NCBI RefSeq assembly: GCF_004361815.1
Contig: NZ_SNWA01000001.1
Coordinates: forward strand, 3,162,001 to 3,226,000
From: Paraburkholderia sp. BL10I2N1
Lineage (GTDB): Bacteria; Pseudomonadota; Gammaproteobacteria; Burkholderiales; Burkholderiaceae
DNA length: 64,000 nucleotides
Direction: 5' to 3'
The notes below the pieces were generated by a model, which saw only the letters and a program-made list of their open reading frames with translations, did no database searches and had not been told where the DNA came from. Position 1 is the stretch's first letter. Each line of letters begins with the position of its first letter. This document shows positions 1-9,059 of the stretch, one piece after another. The translations under genes and the position numbers were made by a program.

Positions 1-923
1 TGGACTGGGTGAGCAGCCTGCGCGCGCCGCAGGTGAGCGCGCTTGCCCAGGAGAAGGGGCCTTTCCAGCCCTCGCTGTTTGACGAGCGCAACCTGCTGGA
101 GCTGACCAGTGAGGCGTTCCCCGGTGAGCGGCTCATCGTGTGCCGCAATCCGCTGCTGGCCGAGCAGCGGACCCGCAAACGCGAGGACTTGCTGCAGGCC
201 ACTGAAGCCGAGCTGACGAAGATCGCCGAGGCGACCACGCGTGCCCGCAACCGCCTCAAGGGCGCCGATGCCATTGCCCTGCGCGTGGGCCGCGTCATCG
301 ACCACTACAAGATGGCCAAGCACTTCGAGCTGAGCTTCACCGACGAGGGCTTCACCTGGACGCGCAAGGCCGGTCAGATCCGGCAGGAAGCGGCGCTCGA
401 CGGCCTGTATGTGGTGCGCACCAGCGTGCCCGAACAGGACCTGCCGGCCGAAGCGGCTGTCTCGGCGTACAAGGGCCTGGCGGTCGTGGAGCGTGCCTTC
501 CGGTCGCTCAAGACAGTCGATCTGAACGTGCGCCCCATATTCCACTGGAACGCCGAGCGTGTACGGGCGCACGTCTTCCTGTGCATGCTCGCCTACTACG
601 TCGAATGGCACATGCGCGAGACCTTGAAGCCGATGCTGTTTGACGATGAATACATCGAGCTCGCACGCGCAACCCGGCCCTCGCCCGTGGCCAAGGCACG
701 ACGTTCGGACCAGGCAAAAGCAAAGGATGCCACGCGGCTTGGCGAGGACGGCTTGCCCGTCCATAGCTTCCGCACGCTGCTCGATGATCTGGCCACGCTC
801 GCCTACAACGTCTGCCACACATCTCTGAACCCGGACGCAAAGATCGTGATGATCACGCGGCCCACACCCGTTCAGGAAAAGGCCTTCCGCCTGCTGAACA
901 TCAGCCCTGTCTGTACCCAGTAA
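1..923 (+). CDS. IS1634-type transposase, 5' end outside the window
   Basis: C-terminal part of a DDE transposase of the IS4 superfamily, IS1634 group. The frame is open from the first bases, so the GTG at position 9 is not the true start. A Y-x6-E-x6-K arrangement, YKGLAVVERAFRSLK, lies about 154-168 residues into the visible part and matches the YREK signature around the third catalytic acidic residue, with Leu in place of the usual Arg. It is followed by HVFLCMLAYYVEWHMR, typical of IS1634 proteins. The C-terminus appears intact, with a TAA stop. It lies convergent to tex with 70 nt between the stops, so an element end probably lies in 924-993, but the left inverted repeat is not available to prove it. 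Confidence 0.85.
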   Translation, partial: DWVSSLRAPQVSALAQEKGPFQPSLFDERNLLELTSEAFPGERLIVCRNPLLAEQRTRKREDLLQATEAELTKIAEATTRARNRLKGADAIALRVGRVIDHYKMAKHFELSFTDEGFTWTRKAGQIRQEAALDGLYVVRTSVPEQDLPAEAAVSAYKGLAVVERAFRSLKTVDLNVRPIFHWNAERVRAHVFLCMLAYYVEWHMRETLKPMLFDDEYIELARATRPSPVAKARRSDQAKAKDATRLGEDGLPVHSFRTLLDDLATLAYNVCHTSLNPDAKIVMITRPTPVQEKAFRLLNISPVCTQ

Positions 924-990
924 CCGACTCCCCCCGACACGCGTAACCGCGGCAATTCAAGGACCTGCGCGCGCCGCATGCTCAAAGTTC
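1..990. mobile_element. Right-hand part of an IS1634-like insertion sequence
   Basis: Inferred from the transposase. The right boundary is only bracketed between the transposase stop at 923 and the tex stop at 994. No terminal inverted repeat or target duplication can be confirmed because the left end is outside the window. Confidence 0.5.
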
Positions 991-993
991 GGC

Positions 994-3333
994 CTAGCGC
1001 TGCTTAAGCTTGGCGAACGCAGCGGCCATCGCGCCGGCCGGTTCTGCGTCGCGTGAGCGCTGTTGCGGGCGGCCACCGCCGCCGCCTGGGCGGCTCGTGC
1101 CGCGATCCTGCTGCCCACCGCCTCGTGGTGCCGGGCTGGCGGTGAAGTCGTCGTCGAGGCGCATCGTCAGCGAAATGCGCTGGCGTTTCACGTCGACTTC
1201 CTGCACCTTGACCTTGACCACCTGACCGGCCTTGACGACTTCGTGAGGGTCCTTGATGAACTTCGTCGACATCGCCGACACGTGCACGAGGCCGTCCTGA
1301 TGCACGCCGATGTCGACGAACGCGCCGAACGCCGCGACGTTCGTCACGACGCCTTCGAGCACCATACCGGGCGACAGGTCGGAAACCTTCTCGACGCCTT
1401 CACGGAACGTCGCCGTCTTGAACTCGGGGCGGGGATCGCGACCCGGCTTTTCAAGCTCGGCGAGAATGTCGCGCACGGTCGGCAAGCCGAAGCGTTCGTC
1501 GACGAATTCCGCCGGCGACAATCGTGCCAGCGCTTCACGATTGCCGAGCACTTCGCCGACGTGCCTTCTGATCTTCGCCAGCATGCGTTCGACGACCGGA
1601 TACGCTTCCGGGTGCACCGAAGATCGGTCGAGCGGATTCTCGCCGCCGTTGATGCGCAGGAACCCGGCCGCCTGTTCGAACGTCTTGTCGCCAAGACGGG
1701 GTACCTTGCGCAGATGCTCACGCGACGGGAACGGACCGTTCGCATCGCGATAGTCGACGATGTTGCGCGCCAGTGTCGCGTTCAGGCCGGACACGCGGGC
1801 GAGCAGCGCGACGGACGCCGTATTCGCATCGACGCCAACCGCGTTCACGCAATCCTCGACGACCGCGTCGAGCGAGCGCGCCAGTTCACGCTGGTTCACG
1901 TCATGCTGATACTGCCCAACGCCGATCGCCTTCGGCTCGATCTTCACCAGTTCCGCAAGCGGATCCTGCAGACGCCGCGCAATCGATACCGCACCGCGCA
2001 GCGACACGTCCAGTTCCGGGAATTCCTTCGCAGCGAGTTCGGACGCCGAATACACCGACGCGCCCGCTTCCGACACGACGATCTTCTGCAGCTTGAACTC
2101 GGGGTGGCGCGCGATCAGTTCGCTGGCAAGCTTGTCCGTCTCGCGCGACGCGGTACCATTGCCGATGCTGATCAGTTCCGCCTGCGTCTGCGCTGCGATA
2201 CGCGCGAGCTTCGCGAGCGAGCCGTCCCAGTCCCGGCGCGGCTCGTGCGGATAGATCGTATCGGTGGCGAGCAGCTTGCCGGTGCGATCGACCACGGCAA
2301 CCTTCACGCCGGTGCGCAGGCCCGGGTCGAGGCCGATCACGGCCTTCGGACCGGCAGGCGCGGCCAGCAGCAGATCCTTCAGATTGCGTGCGAAAACGCG
2401 GATCGCTTCATGCTCGGCTTCGTCGCGCAGATTCGTCAGCAGTTCGTTTTCGATGTGCGGCTGAAGCTTCACGCGCCAGCACCAGCGGCACACGTCGGAG
2501 AGCCATTTGTCGGCCGGGCGGTTCTGGTTCGCGATGCCGAAATGACGTGCGATCATGGCTTCGCCCGGATGCGGCACCAGGGCGTCGAACTCCTCGCCGA
2601 GCCCCAGCCTGATCATCAGCACGCCGGCATTGCGGCCGCGGAAGAGGGCGAGCGCGCGATGCGACGGCACCGTCCGGATGGTTTCCGAGTAATCGTAGTA
2701 GTCGCGGAATTTTTCCTCTTCCGCGCCTTCCTTGCCCTCGATCACCTTCGACGACACCACGCCCTGGTTGAACAGGTAGTCGCGCAGCTTGCCGAGGATT
2801 TCGGCGGTTTCGCCGAATTGCTCCGAGAGGATGTCGCGTGCGCCGTCGAGCGCCGCCTTCACATCGGCGACACCTTTTTCGGCGTCGACGTAAGCGGCGG
2901 CTTCGGTCTGCGGGTCGAGCGCCGGATCGGCGAGCAGAGCCTGCGCGAGCGGCTCGAGGCCAGCTTCGCGGGCGATCTGGGCGCGCGTGCGACGCTTCGG
3001 TTTGTACGGGAGATACAGGTCTTCGAGCACCTGCTTGCTGTCGGCACCTTCGATTGCGGTGCGCAGTTCGTCGGTTAGCTTGCCCTGTTCGTCGATGCTG
3101 GCCACGATCGTCGCGCGCCGGTCTTCCAGTTCGCGCAGATACAGGAGACGTTCCTCGAGCGTACGCAACTGCGTGTCGTCGAGGTTGCCAGTCACTTCCT
3201 TCCGGTACCGGGCGATAAACGGAACAGTCGATCCTTCATCGAGAAGTTGTACCGCGGCCGCGACCTGGCGCGGCTGGACAGTCAGTTCGGCGGCGATGCG
3301 CTGTACGATCTTGAGTGCTACGGTTTCCGTCAT
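994..3333 (-). CDS. tex: Tex family transcription accessory / RNA-binding protein
   Basis: 779 residues, the usual Tex length. The protein binds nucleic acid and is thought to act in transcription; its exact role is unsettled. Order of domains: a helical N-terminal Tex region (1-320), a YqgF-like RNase H fold starting at about residue 331 ([19 protein letters not shown]), helix-hairpin-helix elements in the middle ([21 protein letters not shown]), and an S1 RNA-binding domain at about 650-725 ([20 protein letters not shown]). The last ~50 residues are Gly/Arg/Gln-rich and probably disordered. The ATG at 3333 gives the standard MTETVALKI start. A large opposite-strand open frame across this gene is a GC-rich shadow. 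Confidence 0.97.
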   Translation of the reverse strand: MTETVALKIVQRIAAELTVQPRQVAAAVQLLDEGSTVPFIARYRKEVTGNLDDTQLRTLEERLLYLRELEDRRATIVASIDEQGKLTDELRTAIEGADSKQVLEDLYLPYKPKRRTRAQIAREAGLEPLAQALLADPALDPQTEAAAYVDAEKGVADVKAALDGARDILSEQFGETAEILGKLRDYLFNQGVVSSKVIEGKEGAEEEKFRDYYDYSETIRTVPSHRALALFRGRNAGVLMIRLGLGEEFDALVPHPGEAMIARHFGIANQNRPADKWLSDVCRWCWRVKLQPHIENELLTNLRDEAEHEAIRVFARNLKDLLLAAPAGPKAVIGLDPGLRTGVKVAVVDRTGKLLATDTIYPHEPRRDWDGSLAKLARIAAQTQAELISIGNGTASRETDKLASELIARHPEFKLQKIVVSEAGASVYSASELAAKEFPELDVSLRGAVSIARRLQDPLAELVKIEPKAIGVGQYQHDVNQRELARSLDAVVEDCVNAVGVDANTASVALLARVSGLNATLARNIVDYRDANGPFPSREHLRKVPRLGDKTFEQAAGFLRINGGENPLDRSSVHPEAYPVVERMLAKIRRHVGEVLGNREALARLSPAEFVDERFGLPTVRDILAELEKPGRDPRPEFKTATFREGVEKVSDLSPGMVLEGVVTNVAAFGAFVDIGVHQDGLVHVSAMSTKFIKDPHEVVKAGQVVKVKVQEVDVKRQRISLTMRLDDDFTASPAPRGGGQQDRGTSRPGGGGGRPQQRSRDAEPAGAMAAAFAKLKQR

Positions 3334-3419
3334 AAGGTGGTCGTATTCCTGCAGGTTTCAATCAGGGCCACTTGAAGCGGCACGCGAGACGCGCCTCTCG
3401 GCAACCGGTTGCTGAAGCG

Positions 3420-3468
3420 GGGCATTTTGCCATAAATGCCCGAGCGCTCAGGCGCAGGGTGATAGAAT
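3420..3468 (+). promoter_or_regulatory. Inverted repeat and -10-like TAGAAT just before the exported coiled-coil gene
   Basis: GGGCATTT (3420-3427) and AAATGCCC (3434-3441) form a perfect 8-bp inverted repeat with a 6-nt loop. A TAGAAT hexamer at 3463-3468 ends 7 nt before the ATG at 3476. No good -35 is seen. If the hexamer is used, the transcript would start at or next to the ATG. Confidence 0.4.
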
Positions 3469-3475
3469 TTCGGTC

Positions 3476-4486
3476 ATGTTCCGTTGCCCATCTACGACGT
3501 TGCCGATCTCCCGCTTTCCGTTTGCCGCGCCTTCCCGTCGACCGGCTGGCCGGCGCATTCGTCCTCTTTCTGCGTGTTTCACCGCATGTATTGCTGCGGC
3601 GGCGTTTGCGGCCTTTTCGGCTTGTTCCCCAGCATACGCGCAGGATACTGCCGCTAGCGCGGCCCAGAAGCCGGCACAGGTGACATCGGGCGCTTCGGCT
3701 ACCCGTACCGATGCAACTGCCGGCGCCTCCGGAAACCAGGATTCATCCTCGACCCCGGACTCGTCGGCGGACCATGCCGGCGACGATTTCGACGCACGCC
3801 AAAAGGCGCTCAATGCTCGTAGCGACGAGAACAATTACCGCTTTGCTGTCGCCCAGCATGAGTGCTATAGCCGCTTCTTCGTGAATCACTGCCTCAACAG
3901 GGCTCGCGACGCCATGCGCGAAGTTGCGGCGGACATCCGCAAACAGCAGCTTGCGCTCGACGACGAGCAACGCGTGCAGCGTGCCCAGCAGCGCGACCAG
4001 CAGGCCGCCATCCGGCGCGCACAGAATGAGGTCGAGGCGCCGCAGCGCGCGGCCGATGAAGCGCGTAACGCCCAGGCGTTCGAGGACAAGCAGCGTCAGC
4101 ATGCGCTGGACGAAGCACAGCGCAATGCGGAGGCCCCGCAGCGCGCCGCGAACGAACAGGCGTTCCAGGAGAAGCAGCGCCAGCATGCGATCGACCAGGC
4201 GCAGCGCGGCATCAGCGCGCCGCAGGCGGCTGCGAACCAGCGGGCTTACGATCAGAAGCAGTCAGATTACCAGCGTAAGCTCGAAGAGGCCCGACAGCAG
4301 GGTGCGCAAAAGGCGCAGCAGCGCGTCGAAAACGAGCAGCGCTATCAGCAGAAGCAAACGGAAGCCGCGCAGCACAAGGCGGATGTCGAGGCGCGCCAGC
4401 AGCAGGCCGCTGAGAAGGCCCGGCAAAAGCAGCAGGAACAGCAGGAGCAGTTGAAGCAACAGCAGATGCAGCAGCAGGGTCAGTAA
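3476..4486 (+). CDS. Exported Gln/Ala-rich coiled-coil protein with internal repeats
   Basis: 336 residues, function unknown. The N-terminus is Arg-rich, then has a hydrophobic stretch ending in SPAYAQD, a likely signal peptidase I site near residue 55; FSAC just before it is a weak lipobox alternative. Residues ~60-105 are low complexity. A CYSRFFVNHC segment near residue 130 holds two cysteines that could form a disulfide in the periplasm. The remainder is a charged, Gln/Ala-rich coiled coil with three imperfect ~30-residue repeats marked by EAPQRAA and EKQRQHA, ending in poly-Gln. The composition is TolA-like, but no TolA domain is present. It is probably periplasmic or envelope-anchored. 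No obvious operon partner, though the DUF465 gene follows 79 nt later. Confidence 0.75.
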   Translation: MFRCPSTTLPISRFPFAAPSRRPAGRRIRPLSACFTACIAAAAFAAFSACSPAYAQDTAASAAQKPAQVTSGASATRTDATAGASGNQDSSSTPDSSADHAGDDFDARQKALNARSDENNYRFAVAQHECYSRFFVNHCLNRARDAMREVAADIRKQQLALDDEQRVQRAQQRDQQAAIRRAQNEVEAPQRAADEARNAQAFEDKQRQHALDEAQRNAEAPQRAANEQAFQEKQRQHAIDQAQRGISAPQAAANQRAYDQKQSDYQRKLEEARQQGAQKAQQRVENEQRYQQKQTEAAQHKADVEARQQQAAEKARQKQQEQQEQLKQQQMQQQGQ

Positions 4487-4565
4487 CGCGTTTTAAGCCG
4501 GACACCAACCTCAGGCGCAGCGGCTGAACGAAGCGGCCCTCGCCACTTCGGGAGAGGAGGCGAGC

Positions 4566-4784
4566 ATGCGCGATCACTATCACGTCATCAACGCGGACAC
4601 ACTTCGCGACCGCATTCTGCAGCTGGAATCGGAGCACAGTGGGCTTGATCGCCTGATCGACAGGATTTCGGAGGAACCCGGAATCGATGACCTCGAGATA
4701 CAGCGCCTGAAAAAGCGCAAGCTCAAGGTCAAGGACACCATAATCTTGCTGCAGTTGCAGCTCGAACCGGATACGCGCGCCTGA
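4566..4784 (+). CDS. DUF465 (YdcH-like) small protein
   Basis: 72 residues. It matches the DUF465/YdcH pattern: an N-terminal segment, then HSGLDRLIDRI, and a basic helix with LKKRKLKVKDTI. Members are short helical hairpins of unknown role. A good Shine-Dalgarno GGAGAGGAGG sits just upstream of the ATG. The helicase gene follows after 16 nt, so the two are probably cotranscribed. Confidence 0.85.
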   Translation: MRDHYHVINADTLRDRILQLESEHSGLDRLIDRISEEPGIDDLEIQRLKKRKLKVKDTIILLQLQLEPDTRA

Positions 4785-4800
4785 GGTCGCGACCTGGCAG

Positions 4801-7092
4801 GTGCCGGGGTCGGCCGTTGCGCACCGGACTTTGCAGGAATTGCTTGCTTTGAATTCACCGCTTGTTTCCTCTTCCCTTACGCCCTCGGGCGATGACGTAC
4901 CGGTACGCGACAAACGCGCTGCTGGCGCCAGCGCGCCCGCGCTGAATCCGAAGCGCGTCACCGAGCTCGATGACATCTTTTCCGCCGATGGGCTGCTTGC
5001 CCGGCAGATTGACGGCTATCGTTCGCGGGCGTCGCAGATCGAAATGGCACGTGCCGTTGCGGCTGCGATGGAGGCGTCAGGGCGGGCGATGCCCGAGCCC
5101 GCGATGTTCGAGTCGCAGAAGCGTCCCGCGCGCCGGCTGCACGGGTCCCCGGGCAGCGATACCCGGGCCGCCGCCGACGCGGATGCGGCCGGCGACGACG
5201 CCAGCGGACTCGACGGCAGCGAGAACACGCTGATCGTCGAAGCGGGAACGGGTACCGGCAAGACCTATGCGTACCTCGTGCCGGCGATGCTGTGGGGTGG
5301 CAAGGTCATCGTCTCGACCGGTACGAAGCACCTGCAGGATCAGTTGTTCCAGCGCGATATCCCGACGGTGCGCGATGCGCTGGCAGTGCCGGTATCGGTC
5401 GCTATGCTCAAGGGGCGCGCGAACTACCTCTGCCACTACTACCTGCAGCGCACCGCGGACAACGGTCGTCTGCCTTCGCGGCAGGAAACGTCGTATCTGC
5501 AGGACATCATCCGTTTCGCAAAGATCACGCGCACCGGTGACAAGGCTGAACTTGCCAGCGTGCCTGAAACGGCGCAGGTCTGGTCGATGGTCACCTCGAC
5601 GCGTGAGAACTGTCTCGGCCAGGAGTGTCCGCATTACAAGGACTGTTTCGTGATGCAGGCGCGCCGTGAGGCTCAGCAGGCCGATATCGTCGTCGTCAAC
5701 CACCATCTCTTTTTCGCGGACATCATGTTGCGCGATACGGGGATGGCCGAACTGCTGCCGATGGCGAACACGATCATCTTCGATGAGGCGCATCAGTTAC
5801 CCGAAACGGCGACGCTTTTTTTCGGCGAGACGCTGTCGACCACCCAGTTCCTCGAACTCGCGCGCGACTCGGTCGCCGAAGGTCTTGGCCATGCGCGCGA
5901 CGCCGTGGAGTGGGTGAAGCTTGGTGGCGCGCTCGAGCGTGCTGCGCGCGACGTGCGTCTTGCGTTCAGGGAAGACTCGGTAAGGCTGTCGATTGGGCAA
6001 CTGCCCGACGATCATCCGCTGTTCCCGGCGCTCGAAGCACTGGAAACCGAACTGGATGCGCTCGCGACGGCGCTTGCCGGTCATGCGGAACGCGCCGAGT
6101 CCATCGGCGCCTGTTTGCGCCGTGCGCGGGAGCTGCAGGGCATTCTGGCGGGCTGGACCACGCCGCCGACCGAAGTCGAGCGCGATGCAGCCAGCGATGA
6201 CAAGACGGAAGCCGCGATCGATCCTGACGAAAAGGTCCGCTGGATCGAAGTGTTCTCGCACACTGTGCAGTTGCATGAGACGCCGCTGTCGGTGGCACCG
6301 ATCTTTGCGAAGCAGCGTGCCGGTGTGCCGCGCACATGGATCTTCACGTCGGCGACCCTGTCGGTGCGAGGCGACTTCACGCACTACGCGGCGCAGATGG
6401 GTCTGAACTCGCGTCGCTCGATGACTTTGCCAAGCCCATTCGATTACGGCTCCCAGGGCCTCCTGTATGTGCCGCGCAATCTGCCGCAACCGTCATCCCC
6501 GGCCTTCACCGACGCCGTCTTCGACGCCGCCTTGCCCGCGATCGAAGCGTCGGGTGGCGGCGTGTTCATGCTGTGCACGACGTTGCGCGCAGTCGATCGT
6601 ATCGCCACTCGACTGCGCGAAACGATCGAGTCGCGTGGCTGGAACTATCCGTTGCTCGTGCAGGGCGACGCGAGCCGCACGGAACTGCTGGAGCGTTTCC
6701 GTTCGTATGGCAATGCGATCCTGGTTGGCAGCCAGAGTTTCTGGGAAGGCGTGGATGTGCGCGGTGATGCACTGTCGCTGGTGGTGATCGACAAGCTGCC
6801 CTTCGCTCCGCCTGACGATCCGGTGTTGTCCGCCCGCCTCGAGGCACTGACGAAGAAAGGGCTAAGCCCGTTCGCCGTTCATCAATTGCCACAGGCGGTG
6901 ATTACGCTGAAGCAGGGCGCAGGACGCCTGATTCGCGCTGAGACGGATCGCGGCGTGCTGATGATCTGCGATACAAGACTCGTCGACAAACCATACGGCC
7001 GGCGCATCTGGCAAAGTCTGCCGCCGTTCAAGCGGACGCGCGAGATAGAGGTCGTGAGAGCCTTCTTCGAGGAGAGCGTGGAGAGGACTTGA
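4801..7092 (+). CDS. ATP-dependent DNA helicase, DinG/YoaA (XPD-like) family
   Basis: 763 residues, an SF2 Fe-S helicase that unwinds DNA 5'-3' in repair. Walker A AGTGTGKT is at 148-155 and DEAH at 328-331. Four cysteines at 211, 271, 276 and 282 (NYLC, ENC, QEC, KDC) have the spacing of the XPD iron-sulfur cluster. Motif VI region QGAGRLIRAETDRG is near the C-terminus. Residues ~92-140, between the Q-motif region and Walker A, are an Ala/Asp/Gly-rich insertion not found in E. coli YoaA. The GTG at 4801 is the first in-frame start; TTG at 4849 is an alternative. It is closer to YoaA than to longer DinG proteins. Confidence 0.93.
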   Translation: MPGSAVAHRTLQELLALNSPLVSSSLTPSGDDVPVRDKRAAGASAPALNPKRVTELDDIFSADGLLARQIDGYRSRASQIEMARAVAAAMEASGRAMPEPAMFESQKRPARRLHGSPGSDTRAAADADAAGDDASGLDGSENTLIVEAGTGTGKTYAYLVPAMLWGGKVIVSTGTKHLQDQLFQRDIPTVRDALAVPVSVAMLKGRANYLCHYYLQRTADNGRLPSRQETSYLQDIIRFAKITRTGDKAELASVPETAQVWSMVTSTRENCLGQECPHYKDCFVMQARREAQQADIVVVNHHLFFADIMLRDTGMAELLPMANTIIFDEAHQLPETATLFFGETLSTTQFLELARDSVAEGLGHARDAVEWVKLGGALERAARDVRLAFREDSVRLSIGQLPDDHPLFPALEALETELDALATALAGHAERAESIGACLRRARELQGILAGWTTPPTEVERDAASDDKTEAAIDPDEKVRWIEVFSHTVQLHETPLSVAPIFAKQRAGVPRTWIFTSATLSVRGDFTHYAAQMGLNSRRSMTLPSPFDYGSQGLLYVPRNLPQPSSPAFTDAVFDAALPAIEASGGGVFMLCTTLRAVDRIATRLRETIESRGWNYPLLVQGDASRTELLERFRSYGNAILVGSQSFWEGVDVRGDALSLVVIDKLPFAPPDDPVLSARLEALTKKGLSPFAVHQLPQAVITLKQGAGRLIRAETDRGVLMICDTRLVDKPYGRRIWQSLPPFKRTREIEVVRAFFEESVERT

Positions 7093-7175
7093 AGGTGTTT
7101 GATGGTTGCGCCGGGTCGACGCGGTGCAACGATCTATTGTGCGTGCGAGATGCGTGCCGCATAACAAACCAAACG

Positions 7176-7209
7176 AAAAAGCCACGAATGGAAATTCGTG
7201 GCTTTTTTT
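7176..7209. terminator. Bidirectional intrinsic terminator
   Basis: A 9-bp stem, GCCACGAAT (7181-7189) with ATTCGTGGC (7194-7202), is flanked by an A-run and a T-run. It serves the helicase on the plus strand and can also serve the lipoprotein gene on the minus strand. Confidence 0.9.
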
Positions 7210-7310
7210 CGCTACCCGCCGGACGCTGTGGGTTACCACAGGCGTTCCGGTGTTCCGCGTCGACGTTCACCGACGGGAGCGAGCCCGAGTGAACGCCGTG
7301 CCATCGCAGC

Positions 7311-7568
7311 TTATTGGCTTGCGGCCGCTGCCGGGGATGCTGCTTCGGCCGGGGAGGCTGCCATGGCCGGGGAAGCTGCCTCAGCCGGGGAAGCTGCCTC
7401 AGTCGGGGAAGCCGGGGTAGCGGCTGCAGGAGCCTCCGAAGCAGCAGCTGCAGGTGCCGATGCAGCAGCAGCATCGCTAGCCGGAGCAGCTGCTTGATCG
7501 CTGCTCTTGTTGCATGCAGCCAGTGCCACAGCCGCCAACAGGGATGCTACGAGGAGGGATTTCTTCAT
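7311..7568 (-). CDS. Small Ala/Pro/Ser-rich lipoprotein
   Basis: 85 residues. The ATG at 7568 gives MKKSLLVASLLAAVALAAC, a classic lipoprotein signal with lipobox LAAC; the mature protein begins CNKSSDQ. The rest is a low-complexity Ala/Ser/Pro/Glu tail built from the hexapeptide AEAASP, encoded by 18-bp tandem repeats. No enzymatic domain. It is presumably an outer-membrane-anchored spacer-like protein; function unknown. Confidence 0.85.
   Translation of the reverse strand: MKKSLLVASLLAAVALAACNKSSDQAAAPASDAAAASAPAAAASEAPAAATPASPTEAASPAEAASPAMAASPAEAASPAAAASQ
7331..7420. repeat. 18-bp tandem repeat inside the lipoprotein gene
   Basis: Five units begin at 7331, 7349, 7367, 7385 and 7403. Units 3 and 4 (7367-7384, 7385-7402) are identical; units 1, 2 and 5 are degenerate. 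The period is a multiple of three, so copy changes keep the frame. Confidence 0.9.
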
Positions 7569-7797
7569 GATCACGTCCTTTTATGGTTAAAGGTAAGCAA
7601 CAGCGCAAAATATTACCGGTAATGTGCTCCAACACCGACCCGGGCCGCTGGTGGAGACGCACTTCATGAGCGTGAATCTTCCCTACGGCTTGGGCGGAAA
7701 TTATAGGCACTTTCGTATCGACCGTCGATAAATCCGGGGTCAATACGTTGTCTTTCTCATACAAAATTTCACGGCAGGGTATAACACATAGACGGAC

Positions 7798-9027
7798 CTA
7801 TGCAAGCTCGCCTACCTGTATCCAGCCCGCACAATACCACTCGTGTAGCAGTGCTGTCACCGATGAATCGTCTGAGAGTGTTACAAAGCGTTTCGCACTC
7901 AGATGGCGCTGGTCCGCGAGTTCAACCAGCCACTTTTTCACTCCTGCAAGCCGGTTTTCTTCTCCATTCAGGAAGTAAAAGCGGGCGTCGTACAACAGAA
8001 TCGACTTGCGATCAAGCCTGATGCCGGATTGCCTGGCACGCTGGATGAATCGGGGCTCACTCAACGGCCGGGCAGGTGGATCGAACACAACGCTCGGTTT
8101 CGGCTCACTCAGATACGAGCCGAGAAAAGTTGAGATATCGCGTTCGCTCCACTCGACCTTCGCAAGGATGGCGCCAACCCGCTCTACCAGTGCCGAAGGA
8201 AGCATGGCAGGGTTGGCAACGGCAGGTTGCTGCGGATCCCGGTACAACTCTGCGGCGCCGCCCGGCGCATCGCCGCGTTCGGCCAGATGGTATAGGAACT
8301 GGCCTGTCAACTCCTGCGCCGAAGGCGCGCGAAAGCCGATCGAACAGGTCATGCATTCACCTTCGGCGACGCCATCGTGTGCAATGTGCGGTGGCAGATA
8401 GAGCATGTCGCCCGGTTCCAGCAACCATTCTTCTTCCGGTTCAAAGTTTTGTAAAACTTTCAAGGGCAAGCCCGGCCGCAGCGACAGGTCGCGTTGTGCG
8501 CCGATGCGCCAGCGGCGCATGCCATGAACCTGCAACAGGAACACGTCGTAGGAGTCGAAATGAGCACCGACACCGCCGCCGTCGCTCGCATAGGAAATCA
8601 TCAGATCGTCGAGGCGGGCGTCGGGCACGAAGCGGAAACGGTCGAGCAACGCGCGGGCGCGATCGTCGTGCAGATCGACGCCCTGCACGAGCAGCGTCCA
8701 TGCGCGTTGCCTGACGGATGGCAGTTCATCCGCGGCGAACGGGCCGTGTTCCAGCTGCCACCTGTGGCGAAAATGGGTGATGAGGCGTGCCTCGACCTCG
8801 TCCTCGCCGGCAAGCTCGAAGAGTTCGTCGCGGGCGAGTGGCGGGACGACATCCGGGATCGCCTGACGGATCAGCAGGGGTTTCTTCTGCCAGTACCGGC
8901 GCATGAATTGCGTCGGGGTGAGATTGCCCAGGAGCGGCGTGGGGGTGTCCGGCTGCGGCACCGAAAGCGGAGACGAAATCCGGGCGGGCGCTGCGCCGGG
9001 CGGGTGGTCAAGGGGCCGCTTGGGCAT
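7798..9027 (-). CDS. roxA: JmjC/cupin-type 2-oxoglutarate oxygenase, RoxA (YcfD)-like
   Basis: 409 residues from the ATG at 9027; the longer open frame to 9072 would run into slyD. It is similar in plan to the E. coli ribosomal oxygenase that hydroxylates an arginine of ribosomal protein L16. The JmjC iron site is visible: H156-x-D158 in GAHFDSYD and a distal His at 217 in LPPHIAHDG. The LYLPPHIAHDG loop and the C-terminal dimerisation/winged-helix part fit the family. The substrate is inferred from the family. The gene is divergent from slyD, with start codons only 32 nt apart. Confidence 0.85.
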   Translation of the reverse strand: MPKRPLDHPPGAAPARISSPLSVPQPDTPTPLLGNLTPTQFMRRYWQKKPLLIRQAIPDVVPPLARDELFELAGEDEVEARLITHFRHRWQLEHGPFAADELPSVRQRAWTLLVQGVDLHDDRARALLDRFRFVPDARLDDLMISYASDGGGVGAHFDSYDVFLLQVHGMRRWRIGAQRDLSLRPGLPLKVLQNFEPEEEWLLEPGDMLYLPPHIAHDGVAEGECMTCSIGFRAPSAQELTGQFLYHLAERGDAPGGAAELYRDPQQPAVANPAMLPSALVERVGAILAKVEWSERDISTFLGSYLSEPKPSVVFDPPARPLSEPRFIQRARQSGIRLDRKSILLYDARFYFLNGEENRLAGVKKWLVELADQRHLSAKRFVTLSDDSSVTALLHEWYCAGWIQVGELA

Positions 9028-9035
9028 CGTATAAT
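9005..9035 (+). promoter_or_regulatory. slyD promoter
   Basis: TATAAT (9030-9035), a consensus -10, with a weak -35 TGGTCA/GGTCAA around 9005-9011. The Shine-Dalgarno GGAGA is at 9050-9054 and the ATG at 9060. The elements overlap the first codons of roxA on the other strand. Confidence 0.7.
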
Positions 9036-9059
9036 GTGAGTTGTATTCTGGAGAATCGA

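Noticed and set aside
1063..3078. 671-residue plus-strand open frame opposite tex
   Set aside because: Arg/His-rich antisense shadow of a clear gene in GC-rich DNA; no domain.
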